Shown here piece after piece: positions 36,406 to 49,128 of a DNA stretch of 64,000 nucleotides. The stretch comes from Clytia hemisphaerica (taxonomy: Eukaryota > Cnidaria > Hydrozoa > Leptothecata > Clytiidae). The notes under the pieces are model-generated. The model was given only the letters and a program-made list of their open reading frames with translations. It did no database searches and was not told the origin of the DNA. The stretch is from positions 124,001-188,000 of the forward strand of contig CACVBU010000791.1 of NCBI GenBank assembly GCA_902728285.1. Direction: 5' to 3'. The translations under genes and the position numbers were made by a program. How positions within the stretch are numbered: position 1 is the first letter of the stretch; each line of letters opens with the position of its first letter.

Positions 36406-37772
36406 AAGTCTATTCACGATAAGTGTGCACTCTTTTTTCTTTTACCTATAACTTTTGAAAGAATTCTTCAATCTTTGTAAATTTGGTATCATTGGAAAGA
36501 TATTAGTGAATGTAGCAATTTAAAATAAAAAAATCTTTATAAAAATTCTAAAAATGAAGATGAAAATGAAGAAGAAAAAAATGAAGATTTCGTAAAAAAG
36601 TGCTATAACTATCATTTTCACTGAAGTGAATCCTTGATCATCGAACGTCATCACTGTGAAAAAATTCTCAAAAATAATAATTCAGTCAAAAGATATTAAA
36701 CAAAGTTATAAGCTAAAGTCTATTCACGATAAGTGTGCACTCTTTTTTGATTTACCTATAACTTTTGAAGGAATTCTTCAATCTTTATAAATTTGGTATC
36801 ATTGGAAAGATATTAGTGAGTGAAACAATTTGGAGTAAAAAAATCGATAAAAAAGTTCTAAAAATGAAGATGAAAATGAAGAAGAAAAAAATTAAGATCT
36901 TGTAGAAAAGTGCTATAACTATCATTTTCACTGAAGCGAATCCTTGATCATCGAACGTCATCACTGTGAAAAAATTTCTCAAAAATAATCATTCAGTCAA
37001 AAGATATCAAACAAAGTTATAAGCTGATTGACGTCTAAAAACGCTGTTTTCTCCTGTTTTCTGCTGTTTTTTGGGGTCAATCACTTATAAACTTTGTATC
37101 ATAACTTTATCTTGAATAAATATTTTAGAAAAATTTTTTCACAGTGATGACCTCCTAAGATCAAAAAATCTCTCCAATAAAAATGAAAGTTACAGCACTT
37201 CTCTACAAGATCTTCATTTTTTTCTTCTTCATTTTCATCTTCGTTTTTAGAATTTTTTTAGAGACTTTTTTATTTCAAATTGTTCCACTCACAAATATCT
37301 TCCCAACGATACCAAATTTATAAAGATTGAAGAATTCCTTCAAAAGTTATAGGTAAAAGAAAAAAGAGTGCACACTTATCGTGAACAGACTTTAATTGAC
37401 GTCTAAAAACGCTGTTTTCTGCAGTTTTCTGCAGTTTTTTTGCTGTTTTTTGGGGTCAATCACTTATTACCTATGTATCATAACTTTATTTTGAATAAAC
37501 ATCTTAGTGAAATTTCTTCACAGTGATGACTTTCTAAGATCAAAGAATCTCTCCAGTGAAAATGAAAGTTATAGCACTTTTCTACAAGATCTTCATTTTT
37601 CTCTTCTTTATTTTCATCTTCGTTTTTATAATTTTTTTAAAGACTTTTTTTATTTCAAATTGTTTCACTCACTAATATCTTTCCAATGATACCAAATTTC
37701 TAAAGATTGAAGAATTCCTTCAAAAGTTATAGGTAAAAGAAAAAAGAGTGCACACTTATCGTGAACAGACTT
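36406..37772. mobile_element. Outer copy of a 0.68-kb foldback, TA target site, split by a second copy
   Basis: AAGTCTATTCACGATAAGTG at 36406 and CACTTATCGTGAACAGACTT ending 37772, with TA at 36404-36405 and 37773-37774. Subtracting the inner copy leaves about 690 bp, the same length as the copy at 44387-45067. Arms contain ACCTATAACTTTTGAA and AAAATGAAGATGAAAATGAAG. Confidence 0.75.
36716..37392. mobile_element. Inner copy of the same foldback, inserted into its relative
   Basis: 677 bp, same ends, flanked by TA at 36714-36715 and 37393-37394. The host sequence reads ATAAGC..ATTGACGTC around it, matching the uninterrupted ATAAGCTGATTGACGTC inside the inner copy itself and TGTAAGCTGATTGACG at 44687. 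Confidence 0.8.
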
Positions 37773-37774
37773 TA

Positions 37775-38689
37775 AATAGATAATTTCAACTCCAGAAATT
37801 TCATAAAAATCATTGCACTGGTCGTCACTATCTTGTATAAGAAACTATACCGGCCTCTAGCTACTTCGGCTTCACTAGAATATTCGAATTCGCAATATAG
37901 CACTTAATCCGTAGTTTAATACTATCTATATAGGTAGGATTATAGGAAAAATATCATGCCGAGATATAGATTACCATTCATTTTTCATATAAAACATTTA
38001 AGCGAGTTCATTAATACGAGGAGGAGTCTTTTGTTAAACTTTTTTTAATGATCTCTTTAAGCTTCTTAAGACGCAGATGTGATATTGTTTGATACTTCTC
38101 TATAACATACTTCTAAGCAGAGTTTCAACAAAGAGTAACAAACGCCAAGACAGGAGAAATCTTTGTCCTACAGTATACAACAGTATACATAACTCGTCAC
38201 TCTTTTTTTCTACAAACATAAACAAACGACTTCAACCTCATTCCATTCCATATTTTTCCTGCACCAAAAAAATCTTCACGAATGATGACACTGTATCATA
38301 CCTTTCTCCTTTAATTCGTTGAAACCTTTGAAGAATGAGCGCTGATCAAATGAATGATAAAACACTCTAAAAAATCCACATTAGTATTAACTAATCCAAA
38401 TACCTTCAAGAAAATGCCCCTTTTCATAACTGAAATACCAGGCGAGCTATATTGGAGAGCTAATAATACCCACCTTGAGCAAAATACTTTTACTACTTAT
38501 GCAGAAAGTATGAGATTATTATCTTCGAAAAGAAATTAGAATTTTAATAACACTCTTTCGCTGCCTCTACTCAAATGCGAAAAAACTAATTACTCCAGGA
38601 TTCTATAAAAATTCTTCACAATACCATATTTTTTTGGTATACATTATCGGAAAGTTTTCTTTTATCGAACTATTTATGTTAGGGTGCAA
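37775..38689. other. Non-coding stretch
   Basis: AT-rich sequence with only short chance ORFs; no repeat or exon recognised. Confidence 0.35.
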
Positions 38690-38855
38690 TGTCCCATCCA
38701 TCCTAAGAGCTCGCTCTTCTTGGACGCAAGATTGCACCTGCATCGATTGGCGATACAAGAGACGACCTCGCTATGCATTATAATTTCCGTGGGGCTTGAA
38801 TACACAAATATCCACAGCCAGGCGGAGAATACGCTACCACTTGACCACGCACCCA
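38690..38855 (-). repeat. tRNA-derived SINE-like repeat
   Basis: On the minus strand it starts GGGTGCGTGGTCAAGTGGTA, an A-box-like region, with a diverged B box TATTCAAGCCCC about 50 nt later, then an unrelated body ending GGATGGATGGGACATTG. The fold does not look like a working tRNA. Confidence 0.45.
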
Positions 38856-39116
38856 GTGACTAGACTTTAAAGTTTTACATTAGTGTTCCCGTTTCATATC
38901 AGGTCGGTGTTTGCCTACTGTATTGTTAAATTGTGTTCGATTTGGTGCTGAATAAACAAACAAAAAAATTTCTTTTCTGATCAATCTTGCTCCACATCCC
39001 TGTCAATTCAATGAGAAAAGCTTGTAAATTAAAATTGATGAGTAAGCAAACGATATCACTCTATCTTGAATAAGAGGAATGCTTGAAGATGGTAACGTAA
39101 ATGAATTTTATACCAG

Positions 39117-39214
39117 CCCAGCTGGCACACAACGTTGTTTCAACGTTTATCTAACGTTATATGGACGTTGTGAACGTTAGAAAAACGTAGAAACAACGTT
39201 GTGTGCCAGCTGGG
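39117..39214. mobile_element. 98-bp hairpin MITE, ends CCCAGCTGGCACACAACGTT
   Basis: The two halves pair over at least 25 bp from each end, and the inner part repeats AACGTT. Loose AACGTTATATGAACGTT-like relatives occur at 35232 and 26853. Confidence 0.7.
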
Positions 39215-41008
39215 AGTTCATCGGAGCTTTCATAAATTTATTCTTATATTGGCTCAGTGCAAAACTCCAGGTAAAAAGAGAGCGAGATTTAAATGTACTT
39301 CATATTTCTTTAGAGAAATCCTGGTTTGATTCTCAATAGCACAGTGATACCCCATTTTTGACGTGTTTTTGGACTTTTTCAAAAGCAAATTCAACCAGTT
39401 CTCAAATTTAAAAAGTTATATACCAAATTTCTAGTCTACACAATAGACAGCTCCAGGCTTTTAGGTCTTAGGAAGAGTTTTACGCCCGGAGCAAAGGCAG
39501 ATATGACGTAGCCTACCAAATTTCAAGCTTGCCTTTCCTCTTTACAATAAAAAAAAAACGAATTCATTAAAAGTTCACATAATTTCGGACACAGTTAGCC
39601 AACAAACCCTGATACTTTTTTCTGGGTCAACGGTCATCCGGTAGTTTTTGATCAGAACCAAAAAGGAACTTTGATCGTGGAAAATGTTTTTTGAAGTAAA
39701 TTTTTTTTTCGATATTAATTTCCCTTTTTATGTGACTTCAAGATACCTGAAAGAAGATATTGGTAGTTTTTTATCTCGAAATTTGTCTCTATAATACGAC
39801 TTCCTTTTTCGTAAAGGGAACACCATTGAAACATTCGAAGGAGGGCGATGTCCGAAGTATGGGCACATCATCTCTAGAGAATTCCCAAATGTCATTACGT
39901 GTTATATGATTTCTTTCTTTGAGATTTCTTAAGCAATCAAAACATAAGTACAGAAAACTGTGCCAAGCCTCCTTCTGGGAATAAAATCCGTTGCTAAAGC
40001 CATAACCACCATAAAAATCGGAAACGTCAGATTCAACAAACGGATTGTCGACACCAGGTTTCTGGGATACAAAGAAATATACAATCCTAACTAGTAAAAA
40101 GTCACGCCTTCTTCTAAAGTGAACCCGTTTCAAAGCAGAACTTGCGTCCCCTATTCCATATTCTAGACTCTAAGAAATGAGGAAAATCACATATCGAAGA
40201 AGGAGGTCTCGCTAAACCATACTACCACTAAAGATAAGTTGTCAGTTCTATAAAATGCGTACGTGATATTACCATCCTAAATTCATAGAGAGAAAAAGAG
40301 CGAGTGAGAGTCAATTTTATTTAAAAAAATATCCATGGTTATATAACTGTTAGGTATACTGTAAAGAATTCCGTGGGTGTTTTAAATGAAAACCAGCTAT
40401 GCTGAAACAGTGACAAACCGCAATAGATAGAAAGCTTAAAGCTCACTTATTAAACTTTTCTCGCATTAACATTAGCATATTAATAAAAACCGTAAGGAAC
40501 AAATGAGAAATCAGGGTTATTTATTTAACCAGCCTTCTTTAAACTGAAAAAGAATCAAATTTCATTCATCTGTGATTATAATTTTCTTTCACAATACAGT
40601 ACCGATTTCAAATATTTTTACAACAAATTTACTTTCGATAAAAAAGTAGCGTAATTTGACTTCTGCAGTAACTTTCAAATCGTTCCGAGGGCTAATTGAA
40701 ACAATAAATATCATCATATATTAGTTGAGATCGAGTATTTAAAAATCCGATAGCGTGTTCACCGCACTGGACTCGACTACACAAAATTTCGCGGAGATTA
40801 AAATTCGTGTGTCATCTGCGAAATTAAGTCCCAATAGAAATCTGGAAAGGCCTTTCCGCGATATATTAAAAAAAATCTCAAAAATGTCAAATAAATTACT
40901 TTTTTAATGTTTACTATCACCAAAGAAGCATCATTGACAACCAACATGCAAATTTGGCAGTAAATATCAAAAGAGCATGAAAGTATTGTCTACCAATCAG
41001 CACTGCTT
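39215..41008. other. Mostly non-coding; broken CGCG foldback at 40780-40860
   Basis: Apart from the hypothetical ORF, only AAAATTTCGCGGAGATTAAA and CTGCGAAATTAAGTCCC near 40784-40830 stand out. They match the CGCG family and continue after 42178, so the element at 41009 landed in or beside one. Confidence 0.4.
39789..40133 (-). CDS. Hypothetical protein or exon
   Basis: A 114-codon minus-strand ORF, the longest open frame for several kb and richer in ordinary codons than its surroundings. From residue 25 it reads KPGVDNPFVESDVSDFYGGY and later EAWHSFLYLCFDCL, NHITRNDIWEF. A polypyrimidine tract and AG stand just before KPGVD, so it might be a single exon. I do not recognise a family. It could equally be chance. 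Confidence 0.2.
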   Translation of the reverse strand: MKRVHFRRRRDFLLVRIVYFFVSQKPGVDNPFVESDVSDFYGGYGFSNGFYSQKEAWHSFLYLCFDCLRNLKERNHITRNDIWEFSRDDVPILRTSPSFECFNGVPFTKKEVVL

Positions 41009-42177
41009 CCTGGTAAAAATTCTTGATAAGATCTGAAAAGATCGTTAAAGATCTTTAAAGATCTTTAACAAGTAAGAATCTTAAGAGATCTTTGTAAGAT
41101 CTTACAAAGATTCTTATGCAATCTTGAAAATTTCTTATTACAAAAAGATCTTTAAAGATCGTGTCAAGAAATTGTTAAGAATTGTCAAGATTCTTCGCAC
41201 ACATTCATAGTAAGAAAATTTAAGTTTCTTATTAAGTTCTTAAGAAGAATCTTATATGAAATCTTATGAAATCTTGCAACCATAAAATAGTTTAAGATTC
41301 TTTGTGTTTCTTATAAAGAGACTTTCCAAATCTTAATTGACAAATATGCAAAGAAACTTTAAGATTCTTAGCGTTTCTTATCAAGTTCTTATAAAGAGAC
41401 TTTCCAAATCTTAATTGACAAATATGCAAAGAAACTTTAAGATTCTTAGTGTTTCTTATTAAGTTCGGGTTAAGAATCTTGTTGAATAAACACAATAACT
41501 CGTAAATTTGTGGTTATGATAAAATCTTCGATTTTGAATTTTTTTAAAGAATTTAAATATCAAATTTACATACAACCATACAAATAGGGTATATAGGGTA
41601 GAATTATTATTCTACAAAATATGTAGATTTCATATTTCTACAGACATCTGTAGAATTACGGCAAATTAGTAGATTGCTACACAACAGAGTCTATATTGTA
41701 TACACCACAATGAGTAATTTAGCGCTGACAAGTAAGGGCGAAGAATACAATGGGGTGGACTACATTACCGGATAAATAGCGATCTAGACAGTTAGCCTAA
41801 CTCGTCAGTTAGACTGTTTACTCGTCACTACAAAAGTTCTTGGGTCAGGGGTTTGGAGCTCACCGAGGCTAGTCACCTAGTCACCAAGGATAGTTGACCT
41901 AGGATTCGGTAAGAATCTTGAATCGATGTAACGCTGATCAAAACTATCTCGCGTGGTTAAGTTAAAGATTTCATCCAAGGATAGTTGTTCTAAGATTCGG
42001 TAAGAATCTTGAATCGCTTTAACAGACAAGAATCTTATTAGCATCTCACAAAAGAATCTTATCAGATCTTTAAAGATCTTAAAGGATCTTGGCACGTTCG
42101 TAGTAAGAAACTGAACAAGAACTTGCAAAGTTTCTTGATAAGATCTTATCAAGAACTTATCAAGAATTTTTACCAGG
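41009..42177. mobile_element. 1.2-kb AAGATC-rich foldback, perfect 22-bp TIR
   Basis: CCTGGTAAAAATTCTTGATA with AG is matched exactly at the right end. Both arms are dense in AAGATC, AGATCTT and CTTAAGA motifs, and the centre (41290-41470) holds a direct repeat of about 80 bp with TTTCCAAATCTTAATTGACA. The right part includes a second direct repeat with TAAGAATCTTGAATCG. No ORF. Confidence 0.75.
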
Positions 42178-42584
42178 GTTCCATTAGTGCCATCCGCGAA
42201 ATTAAATCCCCGCGAAAATTTATCCTATAGGGACAATTTTAGCAATCAGAACTCCTCCCGAGGCCTAAAAAAAATAGCCTCAGAGCAAGTGTGACAAGTT
42301 TTAGCGCTGAATCCAAACAGTTTTAGGCCTTCAGTACCCCAAAGTTTTAGCATCGTTTTTGGTGAAAAGAACATCCAAGAATCATCCCAAATTTTAGCCA
42401 AATCTGACCTTTTTTAAAGTTTCTAGACTGTCCCAAAGTTAAGAATAGAGATTGGATACAGTACTACAACACAGGCCATATACTCAAGGTTTATGACTTT
42501 TAAATTTTTTGATTAAAATTAGAAACGTTTGGACGAAAAGGCTACTGGTCTTAAACACAATAGAGAATAATCAGCAATGCTTTC

Positions 42585-42832
42585 AGAACTCCCATCCATA
42601 TTAAGATGGGCGCTTTCTACAGCTGTCCACCCGAAGGTAGGGGAAACCGCCACTCTTTATTCCTGGATTGCTCCACTAACCCTTGATCATTCTCTTGATT
42701 GCTGAACATCAAGCAGAGAGGTATCAATTATCACTTTGTACCACATAAGTATTTGGTGTGACCCGGCCAGCGATTGAACCGTGAACCGTGTACACCGTCG
42801 AATGCTCTACCTTTTCACTATGTACGGTTGCT
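42585..42832 (-). repeat. tRNA-derived SINE, GGTCACACCAAA type
   Basis: On the minus strand: A box TAGTGAAAAGGTAGAGC (42804-42820), B box GGTTCAATCGC (42770-42780), then GGCCGGGTCACACCAAATAC, TGCTTGATGTTCAGCA and GGGTTAGTGGAGCAA, and a tail ending ATGGATGGGA shared with the repeat at 38690. The middle blocks recall a conserved SINE domain reported in cnidarians and deuterostomes. Confidence 0.65.
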
Positions 42833-43359
42833 ACTACACGCTACTATTCAACGCTATTATACTCGATATTTTCCAAAAATTGAAAAATATTAAATTAAAA
42901 AAGATTTTATAAACCAACACATTAAATTCGCAGATCAATAGAAGTCCCAAACTTCTTAATGTGACTTTGAATTTACACTTTGACGAAAGCTTTAGTTGCT
43001 AATAAAATAAAGATGCTCGTCTTTTATTGGTAATTATGAAAGTAGAATTTAGCACCTTATCTCAAATAAGCTACAAACCCTACTTAACACAATTAAAGAC
43101 CTGTAGAAATCTCAATAAGTAACAAACCCTTCCAAACAAAAATTCGCACACCATTTCTAGATTTCCATTTCAATAAAACTTGAATGAATACTTAATGAAG
43201 AGAGTGCTAAAAGCTAAACAATCGTGTTTTTCCGGTGACATGAAATTGATGTAAACACTGGATACAAGATTTATGTTCTTGGCTATCTGTCCGCAATAAT
43301 AACATCACACTCTTTTTTATAAGAACCAGTAAATTTTTAATGACGCAAATCTGATCCTA

Positions 43360-43945
43360 TTTTTTGGCACTTCGAGCCTAAAATTGTTCTTACCTTGTTC
43401 TTAATTAAAGGCCAAACCTGAAGCAATAGCTCATTCCCAAGACATTTCCAGATCCGGAGGACGAGATTTTTTACGAGAATTGGCCTCCGTTACGTTTTTG
43501 GTATTATTATTTTGCTTCATTCTGCGAAAAACCGATTTACGCCAGTTTTTGGCTGTTCCGATATTCTTTCAGGTGTTCCGGACTGAAAAAATAATTAAAT
43601 TAAACGATGCTTTGGGTATCACTATGAAATAATTTTACATATCTAAATCTAAAAAAATGATCAAACCAAATCAAAAAAGTTTTTCGCAAATACGAAAAAA
43701 AGTGACAAGTTTCGCCATATTTCCGATTCTGGAGTCCGTAAACGGGTTTCGACACTTTGAGTGCAGTGCTAATACTGATATGGAAATCAGAAATATTTTT
43801 TTTGAAAATCAGACTCCGTCACATTTGAGGGTTTTTATGATTACAAATCTTTGTGCAAAAAATCAAATGAGCCAAACTCCAGAAAAGCTAATAAAGAACG
43901 GACGAGCATACAAAAGTTAATTCATAGGACCTCCAGGTACGTCCA
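43360..43945 (+). mobile_element. Repeat family A copy, degenerate
   Basis: Contains TCCGTCACATTTGAGGGTTT, TTTGTGCAAAAAATCAAATG, GAAAAGCTAATAAAGAACGG and ends TTAATTCATAGGACCTCC with GGTACGTCC. The microsatellite has almost vanished. Left end approximate. Confidence 0.55.
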
Positions 43946-44011
43946 ACAAATAAGAGCATGGACAGAATAGAAATAAATGTTGAGTGATCAAAATACAAAC
44001 CAAAAAGTATA

Positions 44012-44377
44012 CTTTAATGGGATAAACTTTCGCGGGGATTAAATTTCGTGGTTGGGCCTATCCGCGAAATTCAAAAATTTCGCAAGGACTTAATTTCGCG
44101 GGTGGCACTATTAAGTGGCAATATTTTCACGATTTTGAGACTTTTACTATCAAATCATGCATGTTAGTTGTTGAAATACACATTATTTGCCCTTCTTTGA
44201 TGAAAGTAACTATTTAAATAGTATTTATTTGACATATTTTGAATTTTTTTTAGAAATATTTTGCGGATGAGGTCCTCAAATTTCCATTGGGACTTAATTT
44301 CGCGGATTTTCGCGGATGACACCCAAATCCGCGAAATCCGCGAAATTTAATCCCCGCAAAAGTTTATCCCATTTAAG
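44012..44377. mobile_element. CGCG-rich foldback, TA target site
   Basis: CTTTAATGGGATAAACTTTC and complement of CTTAAATGGGATAAACTTTT; TA at 44010-44011 and 44378-44379. Inner GGACTTAATTTCGCGG blocks. Same family as 1613-1847. Confidence 0.7.
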
Positions 44378-44386
44378 TACTAACTA

Positions 44387-45067
44387 AAGTCTATTCACGA
44401 TAAGTGTGCACTCTTTTTTCTTTTACCTATAACTTTTGAAGGAATTCTTCAATCTTTATAAATTTAGTATCGTTGGAGAGATATTTGTGAGTGGAACAAT
44501 TTAAAATCAAACAGTCTTCTAAAAAATTCTAAAAATGAAGATGAAAATGAAGAAGAAAAAAATGAAGATTTTGTAGAAAAGTGCTATAACCATCATTTTC
44601 ACTTAAGTGAATCCTTGATCATCGAACGTCATCATTGTGAAAAAATTTCTAAAAAATAATAATTCAGTCAAAAGATATCAAACAAAGTTGTAAGCTGATT
44701 GACGTCTAAAAACCCTGTTTTCTGCTGTGTTCTGCTGTTTTTCGGGGTCAATCGCTTATTAACTTTGTATCATAACTTTATATTGAATAAATATTTCAGT
44801 GAAATTTCTTCACAGTGATGACCTCCTAAGATCACAGAATCTCTCCAGTGAAAATGAAAGTTATAGCACTTTTCTACAAGATCTTCATTTTTTTCTTCTT
44901 CATTTTCATCTTCATTTTTAGAATTTTTTTAAAGACTTTTTAATTTCAAATTGTTCCACTCACAAATATCTCTCCAACGATACCAAATTTATGAAGATTG
45001 AAGAATTCCTTCAAAAGTTATTTATAGGTAAAAGAAAAAAGAGTGCACACTTATCGTGAACAGACTT
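44387..45067. mobile_element. Third copy of the 0.68-kb foldback
   Basis: Same ends as 36716-37392, TA at 44385-44386 and 45068-45069, uninterrupted, and only 8 bp from the CGCG element. Confidence 0.8.
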
Positions 45068-45069
45068 TA

Positions 45070-46009
45070 AAAAAGATTTTCCCCACGACATTACAAGAAA
45101 CACACCAAAATGAACATCACGACTCGTACATAACACAAAATTACACTCTAACGTAATACGAGGAAAATTTCATTTGCAATTTATTTCCTATACGTCTATT
45201 TTCTACAATTCCCTGATCATAAACATTAGAAACAAAAATCCTTGAAAATTTTCATGAGTAGACCAAATTGAGCCACTGTGACTGTGCAAAATTTTACGAT
45301 TTTGTCACGATTTGCATAATTGTTAAGTTTTCATACCTGTAGCCAACTCCACTATCTGGTAAATTAATATACAAAAGACAGAATACAAACGAATACGCTG
45401 AAAACAAAAGGAGACGCGATCCCAAGTGACTGACGTCGTATAACTAATTAAGATTGTCAAAACAAGGTCAGCGGTCGTCACATCGCTCTCCAGAAAAGTT
45501 AGAAAAATCTCTGTATACAGCTCATTTTGACATTTTAAATTTTCCGGGGGTTTGACGATCATTATCAGTTAGGGTTAGGGTTGGAGCTCAAGAGTCATAA
45601 CATAGGGTAGGATTGGGACAAACACTGGTAGAGTAAGGGGCTGCACTGGTAGGGTAACATATACGGGTCTGTAAAATGGTAAAATACATGCGATGAGCAT
45701 CCTCGGCCAGGAATCAATATACCAAATTCATAATGCAAGTGTTTCAATTTATTTTACCAGATGATTTCATTATCATGTGATGTTTGATCGCACAGCTCAT
45801 TGAGTTCAATATCAAAATTGGTCACACCAACTATAACAACAACATGACCGCTAGAACCTGGTAAACCTGGTAAAATTCATGAAAATACATCAAATATGGG
45901 TTTCGAGATAAATCTAGCCTAATATTGACTTAACCCAGTCTAGAACCAACAAGCTACATGCCGAATGGAAGATTGATTTAATAAGACAATTGAAAAATGA
46001 CAACAATAG
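45070..46009. other. Non-coding stretch
   Basis: No gene recognised. TTAGGGTTAGGG at 45571 is two telomere-type units only. A 79-codon minus-strand ORF (45323-45562) has no family features. Confidence 0.35.
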
Positions 46010-47138
46010 TATGAAAATGCAGAATAATACAAGAAAAGCTCGAGAAATTCCAAGAAATCCGGCGATTCTCGGCTGTTCTGACCAAAATCAGTTTCATTGA
46101 AAATTGAACCATGGTTAATCGACATTCTTATAAATAATGTTTTTGTTTGAAAAAAAACAAAGAGTTAAAACGAAAAAATCCAATGAAAATCCCTTAAAAC
46201 GGAAATTTCCAACATTTTTGGCCGGAAAAAAATGTTTCTCAAAAGTCGAACTCGGCCATGTTTTGAGCATTATACGGCATCTTTCTGCAAAAAATCAGAA
46301 AAAACTAATTCGAGAAAATGTAAAAAAAAACGGTTTTCCGGCATATTTCCGGCATTTTCGGCCGGAAAAAAATGTCGAACTCGGCCATGTTTTGAGCATT
46401 ATACGGCATCTTTCTGCAAAAAATCAGAAAAAACTAATTCGAGAAAATGTAAAAAAAAACGGTTTTTCCGGCATATTTCCGGCATTTTCGGCCGGAAAAA
46501 AATGTTTTTCGAAAATCGGGCTCCATCACATTTTAGGTATTGTCATTTTGCATCAGTGTTCAAAATTTCCAAAAAAAATATAAAGAACAGCTCGAGAATT
46601 CAAGAAATACTGTCTTTCCGGCGAAAATAGGTTGTTCCGGCGATTTTTAAATAGTTCTGGCTTCAAAAATCAATTTTATTGAAAATTGAAACATGATTGA
46701 TGGTGGGCATTGCTATTAATAATGTTTTTGAATGAAAAAACAACCAATTAAAAGGAGAGAGTCCAATGAAAATCCAAAAAAAACTGATTTCCGGCATATT
46801 TCCGGCATTTTCGGCCGAAAAAAAGTTTTTCTCAAATATCAGACTCATGTTTTGGGCAAAAAATCTGAAAAAACTAATCTAATGATAACATCTCGAGAAA
46901 ATGCCAAAAAACCTGTTTTTCCGGCATATTTCAGGCATTTTCGGCCGGAAAATTTTTTTTTTCGAAAATCGGGCTCCATCACATTTTCGGCATTGCCATT
47001 TTGCATCATTGTGCAAAAGATTTGAAAATACTAACGAGCCGATCCCGAGAAAAGCTGGCAACAGACGAACGAACGAACGAACGAACGGACGAACGAACGA
47101 ACGTACGAACAAGGGTTAATTTAAAGGACTACCTTCCA
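46010..47138 (+). mobile_element. Repeat family A copy, ACGA tail
   Basis: Same unit order as 18777-19366, plus a duplicated block at 46232-46500 where two units of about 145 bp are nearly identical. Ends with an ACGA/ACGG run (47065-47110), GGGTTAATTTAAAGGAC and a diverged terminus. Confidence 0.65.
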
Positions 47139-47550
47139 AAAATCTGTGGAAAAGTTCGGTAAAGATGAATCTTTTTATGAATATTTGAAATCCTTTTGAG
47201 GCTTAAGTTTCAAAATTTATGTGTTTGATTTATTGTGTCTGATTACTGAAATATTCTCTTCGTAAAAGCAATCGTGTAAAAACAAAATTCAAAATAAAAA
47301 TCTATAGATCGATTTTTCAACGTTTTCGAAATTCCTTAAAGTAACTTTTTTATTCAATTTGGTATAACTTTTGGTAGATTCGCTGGAGTTAGGTATTCGG
47401 TATTCGGGATTCGGGATTCGCATTCGGGATTCGAAAAAGCTCAATAAAAACTTAACGAAAAAAGATATTAACTTGAAATAAAAAACGGATGCAAGCACAC
47501 ATACTAAGGAATAAATCCCAATAAAAAAAATTCAGAATATGAGCTCAGTT

Positions 47551-49128
47551 ATCACGTGACTATGGGAAATACCCCTATTCGGGATTCAAATCATGTCAGG
47601 GACCTTTTTACAAAAGCTCGCCAGTCGTCAGTAAATGGTTGAATTGACTTCAAATAAAAAACAGATGCAAGTTCACATGTCAAGGAAGATATTCCGATAA
47701 AATAAATTCAGAATATGAGCTTAGTTGTCACGTGACTACGGGAAATTCCCCTATTCGGGATTCAAATTATTTCAGGGACCTTTTTCAAAAGCTTATCAGT
47801 CATCAGAAAATGGTTGGATTGACTTCAAATAAAAAACGGATGCCAGTTCACATGTCAAGGAAAATATTCCAAAGAAAACAATTCAGAATATGAGTTTAGT
47901 TGTCACGTGACTATGGGAAATTCCCCTATTTGGGAGTTATTTCAATTTAGAGACTATTTATATAAAGCTTACCAGTCATCAGGAAATGGTTGGATTGACT
48001 TCAAATAACAAACGGATGCAAGTTCACATGTCAAGAAAAACATTCCAACAAAGAAAATTCAGAATGTGAGCTTAGTTGTCACGTGACTATGGGAAATTCC
48101 CCTTTTTGGGAGTTATTTCAGTTTAGGGACCTTTTTTGAAAAGCTCATAAAAACTCAAGTAAGAAAGGTATCGACTTCAAATAACAAACGGATGCAAGTA
48201 GTTCACATATCTGGGAAAATATTCCAAACAAAATTATTCAGAATATGAGCTTAGTTGTCACGTGACTATGGGAAATTCCCCTTTTCAAGAGTTCAATTAT
48301 TTTAGGGACCTTTCTTAAAAATGATTTGATTGACTTCAAATAACAAACGGATGCAAGTTCGCATGCTAAGGAACAAATTCCCCAAAAAAAATAATTCAGA
48401 ATATGAGCTTAGCTGTCACGTGACTATGGGAAATTCCCCTTTTTGGGAGTTATTTCAGTTTATGGACCTTTTTTGAAAAGCTCATAAAAACTCAAGGAAG
48501 AAAGGTATCGACTTCAAATAACAAACGGATGCAAGTTCACATATCTGGAAAAATATTCCAAAAGAAATAATTCAGAATATGAGCTTAGTTGTCACGTGAC
48601 TATGGGAAATTCCCCTTTTTGGGAGTTATTTCAGTTTAGGGACCTTTTTTGAAAGGCTCATAAAGACTCAAGGAAGAAAGGTATCGACTTCAAACAACAA
48701 ACGGATGCAAGTTCACATATCTGGGAAAATATTCCAAAAAAAATAATTCAGAATATGAGCTTAATTGTCACGTGACTATGGGAAATTCCCCTTTTTGGGA
48801 GTTATTTAAGTTTAGGGATTTTTTTTGAAAAGCTCATAAAAACTCAAGTAAGAAAGGTATTGACTTCAAATAATAAACGGATGCAAGTTCACATATCTGG
48901 GTAAATATTCCAAAAATAATTATTCAGAATATGAGCTTAGTTGTCACGCGACTATGGGAAATTCCCCTATTTGGGAGTTATTTCAATTTTTAGAACTTTT
49001 TTAAAAAGCTTACCAGTCATCAGAAAATGGTTGGATTGACTTCAAATAAAAAACGGATGCAAGTTCACATGTCAAGGAAAGTATTCCAAAATTAATTATT
49101 CAAAGCATGAGCTTAGTTGTCACGTGAC
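47551..49128 (+). repeat. Left tandem array: ten ~176-bp units, each with a GTCACGTGAC-type palindrome
   Basis: The palindrome starts at 47551, 47727, 47902, 48078, 48257, 48415, 48591, 48767, 48943 and 49119. Eight units have GTCACGTGAC exactly; the first reads ATCACGTGAC and the ninth GTCACGCGAC. Unit features are AAACGGATGCAAGTTCACAT, ATTCAGAATATGAGCTTAG and TATGGGAAATTCCCC. One spacing is short (158 bp). Confidence 0.9.

Noticed and set aside
38825-38855. tRNA gene
   Set aside because: A and B boxes are diverged and no acceptor stem forms; better explained as a SINE head.
45571-45586. Telomere repeat TTAGGG
   Set aside because: Only two units; not evidence of a telomere or fusion.
46137-46630. 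ORFs of 148 and 132 codons
   Set aside because: They arise from two nearly identical units of repeat family A and read similarly in more than one frame.
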